From Streptomyces sp. NBC_01428 (GTDB lineage: Bacteria; Actinomycetota; Actinomycetes; Streptomycetales; Streptomycetaceae), in the NCBI RefSeq assembly GCF_036231965.1, contig NZ_CP109499.1, positions 4,092,001 to 4,156,000 of the forward strand: a DNA stretch of 64,000 nucleotides, read 5' to 3'. Made by a program: the position numbers and the translations under genes. The stretch's first letter is position 1; every line of letters begins with the position of its first letter. Of this stretch, positions 28,055 to 36,629 are shown piece after piece. The notes under the pieces are model-generated. The model ran no database searches, had not been told where the DNA came from, and saw only the letters and a program-made list of their open reading frames with translations.

Positions 28055-29356
28055 TCAGGCCTTCGGGGCCACCTTCGAGAGGCCGTTGATGATGCGGTCC
28101 GCGGCGTCGCCGCCGGTGGGGTCGGTGAGGTTGGCGAGCATCTTCAGCGTGAACTTCATCAGCATCGGGTGGGTCAGGCCGCGCTGGGTGGCGATCTTCA
28201 TGACCTTCGGGTTGCCGATGAGCTTCACGAAGGCGCGGCCGAGCGTGTAGTAGCCGCCGTAGGTGTCCTTGAGGACGCGCGGGTAGCGCTGGAGGGCGAG
28301 TTCGCGCTGGCCCGGGGTGGCGCGCGCGTGGGCCTGCACGATCACGTCCGCGGCGATCTGGCCGGACTCCATGGCGTAGGCGATGCCCTCGCCGTTGAAG
28401 GGGTTCACCAGGCCGCCGGCGTCGCCGACCAGCAACAGGCCCTTGGTGTAGTGCGGCTGGCGGTTGAAGGCCATCGGCAGGGCCGCGCCGCGGATCGGGC
28501 CGGTCATGTTCTCCGGGGTGTAGCCCCAGTCCTCCGGCATCGAGGCGCACCAGGCCTTCAGGACCTCGCGCCAGTCCAGCTCCTTGAAGGAGTCGGAGGT
28601 GTTGAGGACACCGAGACCCACGTTCGACGTGCCGTCGCCCATGCCGAAGATCCAGCCGTAGCCGGGCAGCAGCCGGTCCTCGGCACCCCGGCGGTCCCAC
28701 AGCTCCAGCCAGGACTCCAGGTAGTCGTCCTCGTGACGCGGCGAGGTGAAGTACGTACGCACCGCGACGCCCATCGGGCGGTCCTCCCGGCGGTGCAGGC
28801 CCATCGCGAGGGACAGGCGGGTGGAGTTGCCGTCGGCGGCCACCACCAGCGGGGCGTGGAAGGTCACCTCCCGCTTCTCCTTGGAGTCCGCGTCGCCGAG
28901 CTTCGCGTGCACGCCGGTGATGCGGCCGGTGCGGTCGTCGACGATCGGAGCACCGACGTTGCAGCGCTCGTGGAGCCGGGCGCCCGCCTTCTGCGCCTGC
29001 CGTGCCAGCTGCTCGTCGAAGTCGTCCCGCTTCCGGACGAGTCCGTAGTCGGGGAAGGAGGCGAGATCCGGCCAGTCCAGCTGGAGCCGGACGCCGCCGC
29101 CGATGATGCGCAGCCCCTTGTTGCGGAGCCAGCCGGCCTCCTCGGAGATGTCGATGCCCATCGACACGAGCTGCTTGGTGGCGCGCGGGGTCAGTCCGTC
29201 GCCGCAGACCTTCTCGCGCGGGAAGGCGGTCTTCTCCAGGAGCAGGACGTCGAGCCCCGCCTTCGCCAGGTAGTAGGCGGTGGTGGAACCGGCTGGCCCG
29301 GCCCCGACGACGATGACGTCGGCGGTGTTTTCGGAGAGGGGTTGGGGCTCGGTCAC
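28055..29356 (-). CDS. menJ: Geranylgeranyl reductase family protein, probable menaquinone reductase
   Basis: 433 residues. FAD-dependent reductase of the geranylgeranyl/digeranylgeranyl family, which saturates isoprenoid double bonds. The N-terminal FAD fold VVGAGPAGSTTAYYLAKAG, CGDGLTPRATKQL with the family Cys-Gly-Asp, and VGDAGGLVNPFNGEGIAYAMESG are seen. By analogy with mycobacterial MenJ, encoded near menG, it may reduce the menaquinone side chain; Streptomyces menaquinones are partly saturated. The neighbourhood (nuo, menG, mqnC) supports this. GTG 29356 has GGGGAG eight bases upstream; ATG 29407 has no ribosome site. The role is inferred; the family assignment is firm. Confidence 0.82.
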   Translation of the reverse strand: MTEPQPLSENTADVIVVGAGPAGSTTAYYLAKAGLDVLLLEKTAFPREKVCGDGLTPRATKQLVSMGIDISEEAGWLRNKGLRIIGGGVRLQLDWPDLASFPDYGLVRKRDDFDEQLARQAQKAGARLHERCNVGAPIVDDRTGRITGVHAKLGDADSKEKREVTFHAPLVVAADGNSTRLSLAMGLHRREDRPMGVAVRTYFTSPRHEDDYLESWLELWDRRGAEDRLLPGYGWIFGMGDGTSNVGLGVLNTSDSFKELDWREVLKAWCASMPEDWGYTPENMTGPIRGAALPMAFNRQPHYTKGLLLVGDAGGLVNPFNGEGIAYAMESGQIAADVIVQAHARATPGQRELALQRYPRVLKDTYGGYYTLGRAFVKLIGNPKVMKIATQRGLTHPMLMKFTLKMLANLTDPTGGDAADRIINGLSKVAPKA

Positions 29357-29453
29357 GGCGGGGTCTCCCCAAGGCTCGAAATCAACGTGCCGACGGGCAC
29401 TGGACATGGGCAGTCTATGCAGCGGTACCGATCACCACCCGAAGGGCTGCCCC

Positions 29454-29960
29454 GTGAACCGAGCTCTCCCCGACGTACGACTGCGGGTCCCCACCGACGA
29501 GGACGCCCACGCGTGGCACCAGGTCTTCTCCGACCCGGACGTCATGGAGTTCCACGGAGGCCGCCCGGCCGAGCTGTCCGTGTACGAGGAACTCACGGCC
29601 CGGCAGCGCCGGCACGACGCTGAGCACGGGTTCTGTCTGTGGACGATGGTCGACGCGGAGGGCGAGGTGCTGGGCTTCACCGGCGCCCAGCCGTGGCCGC
29701 ACGCGTGGGGGCCGGCCGGGCAGATCGAGATCGGCTGGCGGCTCGGACGGGAGCACTGGGGCAAGGGGTACGTCACGGCGGCGGCGTTGACCACCCTGGA
29801 GCGGGTCCGCTCGGCGGGCGTCAAGGACGTGGTCGCGATGGTCAACGCGCGCAACGCCCGTTCCATCGCGGTGACGAGACGGCTCGGCATGGAGCTGGCG
29901 GAGCGGTTCACCGTCCCGGCCTCCAAGGCGGAGGGACACCGCTACCGGCTGGCGCTCTGA
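29454..29960 (+). CDS. GNAT-family N-acetyltransferase
   Basis: 168 residues, RimJ/RimL type. The acetyl-CoA region is in IGWRLGREHWGKGYVTAAAL, and ARNARSIAVTRRLGME is the conserved family helix. GTG 29454 has AAGGG about eight bases before it and lies 97 bases from the divergent reductase gene. Its substrate (a protein N terminus or a small molecule) is unknown. Confidence 0.88.
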   Translation: MNRALPDVRLRVPTDEDAHAWHQVFSDPDVMEFHGGRPAELSVYEELTARQRRHDAEHGFCLWTMVDAEGEVLGFTGAQPWPHAWGPAGQIEIGWRLGREHWGKGYVTAAALTTLERVRSAGVKDVVAMVNARNARSIAVTRRLGMELAERFTVPASKAEGHRYRLAL

Positions 29961-30067
29961 GGACGGCCCTTCCGGACGGCCGTCGAGAGGCCTTCCCGCG
30001 CTCTCCCGCTCCTTCCGGAACGGCACGGGCGGGGCATACCCTGCCGGTACCGCTGGGGGTGACGTCC

Positions 30068-30400
30068 GTGCACAGGACACCCGGAACACCCGAAGTGCGC
30101 GTGCCGCGGCTGGTGGGCCTGATGGCCGTGGACGCGCGGGAGACCGCCGAGGCGCGCGGTGTGCTGCTCGCCGCACCCGACCGGCCCGACTTCCCGTCGA
30201 CCGTCGTCGACTACGTCGTACGGCAGTTTCCGCAGCCCGGCGCGGAGGTTCCGCGCGGGGCGGTCGTCACCGTGTGGTTCGACCTCGGGGACGCGGAGGG
30301 CGGCGCGGGGGTGCGCGAGCCGAGGCCTCCGAGGCCGCCGTCGGGCGGGACGCGGCGCGAACTCGACCGCCCCGGGGAGCCGTTCGAGGTCCTCGGCTAG
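30068..30400 (+). CDS. Small single-PASTA-domain protein
   Basis: 110 residues. Residues 8-75 have the PASTA pattern: VPRLVGLMAVDARETAEARG, then QFPQPGAEVPRGAVVTVWFDLG. PASTA domains bind cell-wall fragments or beta-lactams in kinases and penicillin-binding proteins; here the domain stands alone with no signal peptide, so it may be cytoplasmic or have lost its partner. A Pro/Arg-rich tail follows. GTG 30068 is preceded by GGGGG; an in-frame GTG at 30059 is possible. It is convergent with menG. Confidence 0.65.
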   Translation: MHRTPGTPEVRVPRLVGLMAVDARETAEARGVLLAAPDRPDFPSTVVDYVVRQFPQPGAEVPRGAVVTVWFDLGDAEGGAGVREPRPPRPPSGGTRRELDRPGEPFEVLG

Positions 30401-30412
30401 CGGCACTGCGCC

Positions 30413-30446
30413 GACCGGGCCGCCCCCGGGAGGCGCCGCCCGGGTC
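30413..30446. terminator. Imperfect GC hairpin next to the menG stop
   Basis: GACCGGGC and GCCCGGGTC can pair, with inner GGCC-type pairing, immediately beyond the menG stop between convergent genes. Confidence 0.35.
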
Positions 30447-30448
30447 GC

Positions 30449-31144
30449 TCAGGCCTGCTTGAAGCCGCGGTGGAGGGCCACGATGCCGCCGGAGAGGTTG
30501 CGCCACGCCGTCTTCGACCAGCCCGCCTTGCGCAGCCGCTCGGCCAGCTCCGGCTGGGTCGGCCAGGCGCGGATGGACTCGGCGAGATAGACGTACGCCT
30601 CGGGGTTCGAGGAGACGGCGCGGGCGACCGGGGGCAGCGCGCGCATGAGGTACTCGGTGTAGACCGTGCGGAACGGCGCCCAGGTGGGGTGCGAGAACTC
30701 GCAGATCACGACGCGTCCGCCCGGCTTGGTCACGCGGTACAGCTCGCTGAGGGCGGTGTCGGTGTCCTGGACGTTGCGCAGTCCGAAGGAGATCGTGACG
30801 GCGTCGAAGGTGTCGTCCTTGAACGGCAGCTTCGTGGCGTCACCGGCGGTCAGCGGCAGCCAGGGGTGGTTGCGCTTGCCCACCCGCAGCATGCCGAGCG
30901 AGAAGTCGCAGGGGACGACGTACGCGCCACTGCGGGCGAAGGGCAGGGACGAGGTCGCCGTGCCCGCCGCCAGGTCCAGGATCTTCTGCGCGGGGCGCGC
31001 GTCGACCGCCTTGGCGACCTCCTTGCGCCACACCCGGTCCTGGCCGAGCGACAGCAGGTCGTTCGTCAGGTCGTACCGTTCCGCCACGTCGTCGAACATC
31101 GAGGCGACTTCGTGCGGCTGCTTGTCCAGGGATGCGCGGGTCAC
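30449..31144 (-). CDS. menG: Demethylmenaquinone methyltransferase
   Basis: 231 residues, UbiE/MenG type. It methylates demethylmenaquinone with S-adenosylmethionine in the last step of menaquinone synthesis. The SAM motif LDLAAGTATSSLPFA, then AGDATKLPFKDDTFDAVTISFGLRNV, and RVTKPGGRVVICEFS are the family landmarks. GTG 31144 begins TRASLDKQPHEVASMFDDVA; the GGGA ribosome site is close. It acts with the futalosine genes (mqnC at 37237) to supply the quinone that complex I reduces. Confidence 0.95.
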   Translation of the reverse strand: MTRASLDKQPHEVASMFDDVAERYDLTNDLLSLGQDRVWRKEVAKAVDARPAQKILDLAAGTATSSLPFARSGAYVVPCDFSLGMLRVGKRNHPWLPLTAGDATKLPFKDDTFDAVTISFGLRNVQDTDTALSELYRVTKPGGRVVICEFSHPTWAPFRTVYTEYLMRALPPVARAVSSNPEAYVYLAESIRAWPTQPELAERLRKAGWSKTAWRNLSGGIVALHRGFKQA

Positions 31145-31293
31145 CGTCCCATTGTGGCAGTACGGGCCGGACGACTCGGCGGCGCCCGGCCGTACGTCCC
31201 TCACCCGCACCCCTTCGGGAACGGCGCCCGCGCCACCGGGCCCCCGGCACGAGCGCCCTCGCCGCCGGCCCCGGAGCCCCGGGACGGACCCCG

Positions 31294-32421
31294 TCACGGC
31301 AGCAGCCGCGGCCTCTTCCTCGCCGCCACGTCCTCGACCCAGCCGAACAGGACGATCGCGAGCCAGATCAGGACCCAGCCGACGGCGAACAGGAACCACT
31401 GGCTCTCCAGCGGCAGCCACGCCTCGAAGGCGGGTACCTTCCAGAACTGGTCGATCAGGGGGACGGCCAGGATCAGGGCGATCTCGTGCCAGAGATAGAT
31501 CGTCACCGCGCGCCCGTTGAAGATCGTCACCGCGCGGTCGAGCCGCCGGAACCGTGCCAGCCAAGCGAAGTCGACGCCGCGGGCGGCCTTGACGTACAGG
31601 AGCAGGGTCACGAAACCCGCCGACCAGAAGGCCTGGGCGAGGGGGATCTCGTCGAGGTCGTAGGTGCCGTACTCCGCCCGGTGCGCGAAGGCGAACCAGC
31701 CGCCGTACGCGAGGGCCGCCAGCGAGGCCACGACCACCGCGGCCGGCCGCAGCCGCCGGAGCACCCCGTCGCGGTGCGCGAAGCCGAGGAGCCAGCAGCA
31801 GAGGTACGTCGCCAGGTCCCACAGGGCGCTGCCGAACCGGTTGTCCGGCGCGTCCCGGAGGAAGTTCAGGACCAGGACCGGGGCGAGGGACAGGACGAGC
31901 ACGGGGACCGGGGCGAGCCGGAAGATCCGCAGCAGCAGCGGGGAGAGCAGGACGAACCACAGGTATGTCCGCAGGTACCAGAGGATCTCCCAGGCCTGCT
32001 CGCCCCACGCGTTGCCCGGCGGATCACCGAACGGCACGATCCAGTAGACGATCTCCCAGCCCGGCATCCAGCCGTGGACCAGCATCGCCAGGACCACGAA
32101 GACGCCCCAGAACCAGAACGGGGGCAGCAGTCTGCGCAGCCGGCTCCTCACGACCTGGGGCGCGGGCCGCTCCAGCGACTTCGCCATGAGGGTGCCGGCC
32201 AGACCGAACATGACCCCCATGGAGGGGAAGACCAGACCCGCCCAGGCCCACCCGAACGTGTGGTAGGCCACGACGCGTACCAGGGCGACCGCGCGCAGGA
32301 AGTCGAAGTAGCGGTCCCGTGCGGCCGGCAGGCCCCGCTTCCGGCCGGCGCGATGTCCGCCTCTCGGCCGGGCCTCGGGGGCGGGTTCCGCGGTGGTCAC
32401 CGCCTGCCGCCGCCGGCTCAT
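31294..32421 (-). CDS. Membrane acyltransferase (acyltransferase-3 family)
   Basis: 375 residues with about ten membrane helices. The N-terminal DFLRAVALVRVVAYHTFGW matches the entry motif of the acyltransferase-3/OafB-type group, with a conserved Arg/His region, and RAVTIYLWHEIALILAVPL is the later family helix. These enzymes put acyl (often acetyl) groups on exported polysaccharides. Its ATG overlaps the stop of the deacetylase-glycosyltransferase gene by four bases, so the two form an operon and probably act on the same polymer. A cytoplasmic Arg-rich N terminus (RRR, RKR) precedes the first helix. Confidence 0.82.
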   Translation of the reverse strand: MSRRRQAVTTAEPAPEARPRGGHRAGRKRGLPAARDRYFDFLRAVALVRVVAYHTFGWAWAGLVFPSMGVMFGLAGTLMAKSLERPAPQVVRSRLRRLLPPFWFWGVFVVLAMLVHGWMPGWEIVYWIVPFGDPPGNAWGEQAWEILWYLRTYLWFVLLSPLLLRIFRLAPVPVLVLSLAPVLVLNFLRDAPDNRFGSALWDLATYLCCWLLGFAHRDGVLRRLRPAAVVVASLAALAYGGWFAFAHRAEYGTYDLDEIPLAQAFWSAGFVTLLLYVKAARGVDFAWLARFRRLDRAVTIFNGRAVTIYLWHEIALILAVPLIDQFWKVPAFEAWLPLESQWFLFAVGWVLIWLAIVLFGWVEDVAARKRPRLLP

Positions 32422-34727
32422 CGGCCCGCTCCCGCCGGGGTGCCGACCTCGCCGGTGCGCTTGAGCTTCTGCCAGCGCAGCCGTCCGCCGGTCAGGGCGG
32501 TGACGCAGGAGTGGATCAGGACCAGGTACATCATCTGGCGGTAGGCGAGTTGCTGGAGCGGGAGCATCGCGAGGTAGCGGTACTTCTCCCGGTCGAGGCG
32601 GAACGCGTAGGCGGCGCAGACGAGTTGGACGGCGAGGACGGCCAGCCAGGCGAGGAGCGCGGCCCGGAAGTCCACGAAAATCATCGAGTAGCCGGTGAAC
32701 ACGTCGATGAGCGGCGCGAAGACCGGCGTGACGATCTGGAAGAGGACGACCAGAGGCATGCCGACGCGGCCGAAGCGCCCCGAAGGCCCCTTGTCCGTCA
32801 GGGACTTGCGGTGCTTCCACAGCGCCTGCATGGTGCCGTAGCTCCAGCGGTAGCGCTGCGACCACAGCTGCCTGAGCGAACCGGGCGCCTCCGTCCAGGC
32901 CCTGGCGTGCTCCTGGTAGACGACCCGCCAGCCCGCGCGGTGCAGGGCGATCGTGATGTCGGTGTCCTCGGCGAGGGTGTCCTCGCTCATCCCGCCGACG
33001 CCGAGGACCGCGTCGCGGCGGAACGCGCCGATCGCACCCGGGATGGTGGGCATGCACCGCAGCAGGTCGTACATCCTGCGGTCGAGGTTGAAGCCCATCA
33101 CGTACTCGATGTGCTGCCAGGCGCCGATCAGGGTGGTGCGGTTGCCGACCTTGGCGTTGCCCGCGACGGCCCCGATCTCCGGGTCGGCGAAGGGCTGCAC
33201 GAGCTGGTGCACGGCGTCGGGTTCGAAGACGGTGTCCCCGTCCATCATGACGACGATGTCGTGACGGGCGTTGCGGACGCCGTTGTTGAGCGCGGCCGGC
33301 TTGCCCGCGTTCTCCTGCCGGACGACCCGGACGTTGGGCATGCCGAGCGACTCGGCGATCTCGGACGTGTTGTCGTCGGAGCCGTCGTCGACCACGACGA
33401 TCTCGATCGGATGGGTGCTCTTCGCCAGTGATCTCAGGGTGTTGGCGATGCACTCCTTCTCGTTGTACGCGGGCACGATCACGCTCACCGGCCGGGTGAC
33501 CGCGGGCCCCCAGCTGAACCTGCCGCCGCCTCTGCCGCCCTTGCCGCGTCCGCGGTTGCGCTGCCGGTGGTGACGGCGGGCGAGGACCAGCATCATCCCG
33601 AAACGGCCCATGCCGGCGATGCCGACGACGAGGAGGAACCAGGACAGCGCGGGCACCACCCACTCGGCGACCGCGACGGCGTAGACCAGCGCCCTGCCCT
33701 CGTAGAGGGTCGCTCCGGCGGCCTGGTGCTGGGCGGCCTGTGCCGCGCCGGTGCCTCCGATCCCGGCACCGGCACTCGCACCCGCACCCGCACCCGCACC
33801 CGCACCCGCCGAGCCGGACTGCCGACCCACGCCGGACCGGTTCCCGTTCAGCATCGCCTGGGCTCCGCTGACGGTGGTGAAGGTGTAGCCCTTCGCCTTC
33901 ATCTTCTTGATGTACGTGCCGAGCGCGCTGATCGTCTGCGACCGGTCGCCGCCCGCGTCGTGCATCAGGACGATGGCGCCCTTGTTCTTCTTCGGCGTCG
34001 CCCATCGGACGATCTTCGAGACGCCCGGCTTCTTCCAGTCGTCGCTGTCGGTGTCCACGAAGACGCTGGTGTAGCCGAGGTCGCCGATCTCCTGGTAGAC
34101 GGGCCAGCTGTAGTTGTCGACGGCGTCGATCTCCGAGGAGTACGGGGCCCGGAACAGCGTGGTGGTGACACCGGCCGCGCCCGCGAGGGCCAACTGCGTC
34201 TGTTTCAGCTCCCGTTGCAGGCGGGCGGCGCTCTGATAGGAGAGGTCGACGTGGGTGAAGGTGTGGATGCCGACCTCGTTGCCCTGCTTCACCAGCGACT
34301 TCACCACGCCGGGGTAGCGGGAGATCATCGAGCCGACCATGAAGAAGGTGGCGTCGACGTCGTTCTCCTCCAGCACCTTCAGGACCTGGGGTGTCCAGGT
34401 CGCGGTCGGTCCGTCGTCGAAGGTGAGCGCGATCGTCCTGTCCGGCACGGACTGGGTCGTGGCGGTGCCGTGGTCGAAGGTGAGGAGGGGTCCGCCGTCG
34501 AGGATCCTGCTGGGGACCTTGTCGTAGGCGGCGCCGTCGCGGACCCGGGCGTCGTTGCCGATCTCGGAGCGCAGGTAGCCGTCGAGCAGCATCACGCTGG
34601 TGAGTGCCAGCAGGAGCAGCAGGGCGAGGATGACTCGTGGTTTCTGGAACGCCGCGGCCCGTCCGGCGGCCCGCTCCATCCTGGAGGGGGCGCGCCGACG
34701 GCCGCGGGCGGGCGTCGTCGTGGTCAT
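32418..34727 (-). CDS. Polysaccharide deacetylase - family 2 glycosyltransferase fusion
   Basis: 769 residues. After a cytoplasmic basic stretch and a membrane helix (about 30-50), a polysaccharide deacetylase domain follows (about 95-290). It has TFDDGPTATW, the metal-binding HTFTHVDLS and RAPYSSE. An Ala/Gly repeat linker (near residue 312) leads to a membrane segment and a processive GT2 domain (about 395-640) with VDDGSDDN, MDGDTVF, AEDTDI and QRYRW, then closing helices. The combination resembles PgaB/PgaC-type poly-N-acetylglucosamine synthesis in one chain, and the MatB protein that makes Streptomyces mycelial glue polymer; identity with MatB is not shown. Operon with the acyltransferase gene. 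Confidence 0.88.
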   Translation of the reverse strand: MTTTTPARGRRRAPSRMERAAGRAAAFQKPRVILALLLLLALTSVMLLDGYLRSEIGNDARVRDGAAYDKVPSRILDGGPLLTFDHGTATTQSVPDRTIALTFDDGPTATWTPQVLKVLEENDVDATFFMVGSMISRYPGVVKSLVKQGNEVGIHTFTHVDLSYQSAARLQRELKQTQLALAGAAGVTTTLFRAPYSSEIDAVDNYSWPVYQEIGDLGYTSVFVDTDSDDWKKPGVSKIVRWATPKKNKGAIVLMHDAGGDRSQTISALGTYIKKMKAKGYTFTTVSGAQAMLNGNRSGVGRQSGSAGAGAGAGAGASAGAGIGGTGAAQAAQHQAAGATLYEGRALVYAVAVAEWVVPALSWFLLVVGIAGMGRFGMMLVLARRHHRQRNRGRGKGGRGGGRFSWGPAVTRPVSVIVPAYNEKECIANTLRSLAKSTHPIEIVVVDDGSDDNTSEIAESLGMPNVRVVRQENAGKPAALNNGVRNARHDIVVMMDGDTVFEPDAVHQLVQPFADPEIGAVAGNAKVGNRTTLIGAWQHIEYVMGFNLDRRMYDLLRCMPTIPGAIGAFRRDAVLGVGGMSEDTLAEDTDITIALHRAGWRVVYQEHARAWTEAPGSLRQLWSQRYRWSYGTMQALWKHRKSLTDKGPSGRFGRVGMPLVVLFQIVTPVFAPLIDVFTGYSMIFVDFRAALLAWLAVLAVQLVCAAYAFRLDREKYRYLAMLPLQQLAYRQMMYLVLIHSCVTALTGGRLRWQKLKRTGEVGTPAGAGR
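33771..33810 (-). repeat. GCACCC hexamer repeats encoding an Ala-Gly linker
   Basis: About six near-perfect GCACCC units in a row encode (Ala-Gly)n between the deacetylase and glycosyltransferase domains. Slippage could change the linker length between strains. Confidence 0.7.
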
Positions 34728-34746
34728 GGAAGTGGGTGCGTGCCCG

Positions 34747-35229
34747 TCAGTTGGCGCCGGCGGCGGCGGACGCCCCGGCGGTCGAGGTGGGGGCGGACAG
34801 GGACGCGGACGCGGCGGAGGCGGTCGCGGAGGCGGCCGGGGGCGCGGCGTCGGTGACGGCTCCGGTCGGGGCCCCGCCGGGAAGGCCGGTCGGCGCGCCG
34901 CTGGGGAGCCCGGTCGGGGTGCCGGTGGGAGCCGCGCCGCCCCGGCCCGCTCCGGGTCCCCCGCCGCCCGGGGCGGAGCCGGCCCGGCCGGCGTCGAAGG
35001 GGAGCAGGGAGGACGGCGTCAGTGAGGTGCCCCAGCCCATGAAGGCCATGCCGAGCACGGCGGCGTAGCCGAGACACCCGGCGCCGATGACGAGGCCGAC
35101 TCTGCGCAGCAGGCGGGCACGGCGTCCGGAGGTGTCGACGAACACGGGGCCGTCCACGGCCCCATTGCCGCGTGCGCGGCGCCGGCCGCGCCCCTGGGCA
35201 CGGTTTTCGATGGCGGACTCGGATTGCAT
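34747..35229 (-). CDS. Small membrane protein with Pro/Gly/Thr repeats
   Basis: 160 residues. A basic cytoplasmic start (GRGRRRARGNG), one membrane helix (VGLVIGAGCLGYAAVLGMAFMGW, about 45-70) and an outer Pro/Gly/Thr/Ala-rich tail with repeated G-x-PTG units (PTGTPTGLPSGAPTGLP). ATG 35229 has GGGGA just upstream; an earlier in-frame start at 35304 adds 25 residues. It ends 20 bases before the deacetylase-glycosyltransferase gene, first in that operon, so it may help assemble or anchor the polymer machinery. I do not recognise a named family. Confidence 0.65.
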   Translation of the reverse strand: MQSESAIENRAQGRGRRRARGNGAVDGPVFVDTSGRRARLLRRVGLVIGAGCLGYAAVLGMAFMGWGTSLTPSSLLPFDAGRAGSAPGGGGPGAGRGGAAPTGTPTGLPSGAPTGLPGGAPTGAVTDAAPPAASATASAASASLSAPTSTAGASAAAGAN

Positions 35230-35459
35230 TTCCCCGACGTTAGGACGGCTCCTTGTGGCGGAAACTCTGCTTTCCGTGTGAACGGCCCATGAGAGACAGC
35301 CCAAGCTGTATTTTCTCTATGAGACCGAGGCGACATGACGGGAATCCCCCGTCATCAACGCAGCTCAGGAACGCCCGATGCAGGAGAAATGAACCTTTCG
35401 TACGCCCGATATAAACCCTTACGCCCTTTCCTCGATCGCCCTCGCCCACCCTCCCCCAC

Positions 35460-35494
35460 GGCAATACCGATGAATGACGTTCATTCGGCAATAC
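35460..35494. promoter_or_regulatory. Composite site: GAATGA-N3-TCATTC between two GGCAATAC copies
   Basis: GGCAATAC occurs at 35460-35467 and 35487-35494, enclosing the inverted repeat GAATGA-CGT-TCATTC (35472-35486). It lies 86 bases before the GH18-like gene in the 350-base divergent gap 35230-35579, which is AT-rich for this genome and holds no convincing gene. Confidence 0.4.
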
Positions 35495-35579
35495 GGTCCG
35501 GGTGTGACACATTCCCTATCAGGAAACGACCATTTGTTTCCGTCTTGAGCCAGACATCACGAGAGCGGGTGCGTGCGCA

Positions 35580-36608
35580 ATGAGGAATTTCCTGAGGCCG
35601 GCCGCGGGGCTCGTCTGCGCGGTCGCCCTGGCCTGCGCGGGGTGCTCCTCGGGTGACTCCGGCACCACGGACGCGGCACCCGCGCGGACTCCCGGGACCG
35701 GCTCGTCCGCCTCCGCGGCCTCTCCGGGGGCGAGCACGTCGTACGCGCCCTATGTGAGCGCCACGACGCCCGGGGCGACGGACGCGGCGGGCTCCCCGAC
35801 GACGTACAACCTGGCCTTCGTGATCGCGGACGGCAGCGCCTGCACGCCGAAGTGGAACGGCACGTACGCCATCGGCGACGCGGCCGTGACCTCCCGGATC
35901 GCCGCGCTCAAGAAGTCCGGTGCGCGGGTGCGGGTCTCCTTCGGCGGCGCGTCCGGCAAGGAGCTGGCGTCGACGTGCGACAGCGCGCGCGAACTGGCGG
36001 ACGCCTACGGCCAGGCGCTCGACCGGGCCGGGTCGTCCCAGGCCGACTTCGACGTGGAGGGCGCCCAACTGGCCGACTCCGCCTCGGTCGCCCTGCGCTC
36101 CGAGGCCATCGCGCTCCTCCAGAAGGAACGCGCCGGCCTGAAGGTCTCGTTCACCCTGCCCGTGATGCCCTCCGGCCTCGACGACGACGGCCTCGCGCTC
36201 CTGGAGTCCGCCAACGACCACGCCGTGAAGGTCTCCACCGTCAACATCATGACCATGAACTACGGGAGTTCGTACGCGGACGACATGGGCGACTACGCGA
36301 TCACGTCGGCCGGGGCCGCGCACCGGCAGCTGGAGAAGGTCTTCGGGCTGTCGGCGGCGAGCGCCTGGCAGGGGCTCGCCCTCACGTCGATGATCGGCGT
36401 CAACGACGTCGACAACGAGACCTTCGGCCTCGAAGACGCCGCGCAGGTACGGGAGTTCGCCGAGAAGAAGAAGATCGCCTGGGTGTCGATGTGGTCGACG
36501 TTCCGCGACCAGCAGTGCGGGGACAGTGCCCACGCCGACGACGCGGCCACCGACTGCAGTGGCGTGCGGCAGAGTTCGGGGGCCTTCGCCGAGGCGTTCG
36601 CGGGCTGA
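35580..36608 (+). CDS. Secreted GH18 chitinase-like protein, probable lipoprotein
   Basis: 342 residues. A signal peptide ends at ACAGCSSGDSG, a lipobox-like site with Cys 22, and a Thr/Ser/Ala-rich linker follows. The catalytic-type domain (about 75-335) is GH18-like: VRVSFGGASGKE (beta-strand with the family SxGG), then ADFDVEG, which keeps the D-x-D-x-E core with the acid Glu, and IMTMNYGSSY. GH18 enzymes cut beta-1,4 or beta-1,6 GlcNAc polymers. Next to a gene set for a GlcNAc-type exopolysaccharide, trimming that polymer is a plausible role. It is divergent from that operon. No chitin-binding module is seen. Confidence 0.8.
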   Translation: MRNFLRPAAGLVCAVALACAGCSSGDSGTTDAAPARTPGTGSSASAASPGASTSYAPYVSATTPGATDAAGSPTTYNLAFVIADGSACTPKWNGTYAIGDAAVTSRIAALKKSGARVRVSFGGASGKELASTCDSARELADAYGQALDRAGSSQADFDVEGAQLADSASVALRSEAIALLQKERAGLKVSFTLPVMPSGLDDDGLALLESANDHAVKVSTVNIMTMNYGSSYADDMGDYAITSAGAAHRQLEKVFGLSAASAWQGLALTSMIGVNDVDNETFGLEDAAQVREFAEKKKIAWVSMWSTFRDQQCGDSAHADDAATDCSGVRQSSGAFAEAFAG

Positions 36609-36629
36609 GCCGGCGCCACACTGCCGTGA

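Noticed and set aside
33774..33810. CRISPR-like or mobile repeat
   Set aside because: The GCACCC units have no spacers and lie in frame in a coding linker; a simple Ala-Gly repeat.
32418..35229. Identity with the matAB locus
   Set aside because: The architecture fits MatB, but the neighbourhood (menG, mqnC) is not the one I associate with matAB in S. coelicolor; the fusion could be a paralogue, so no mat symbol is used.
35335..35583. Small plus-strand open frame (82 codons)
   Set aside because: No ribosome site, no codon bias, and it covers operator-like repeats and the GH18 gene start.
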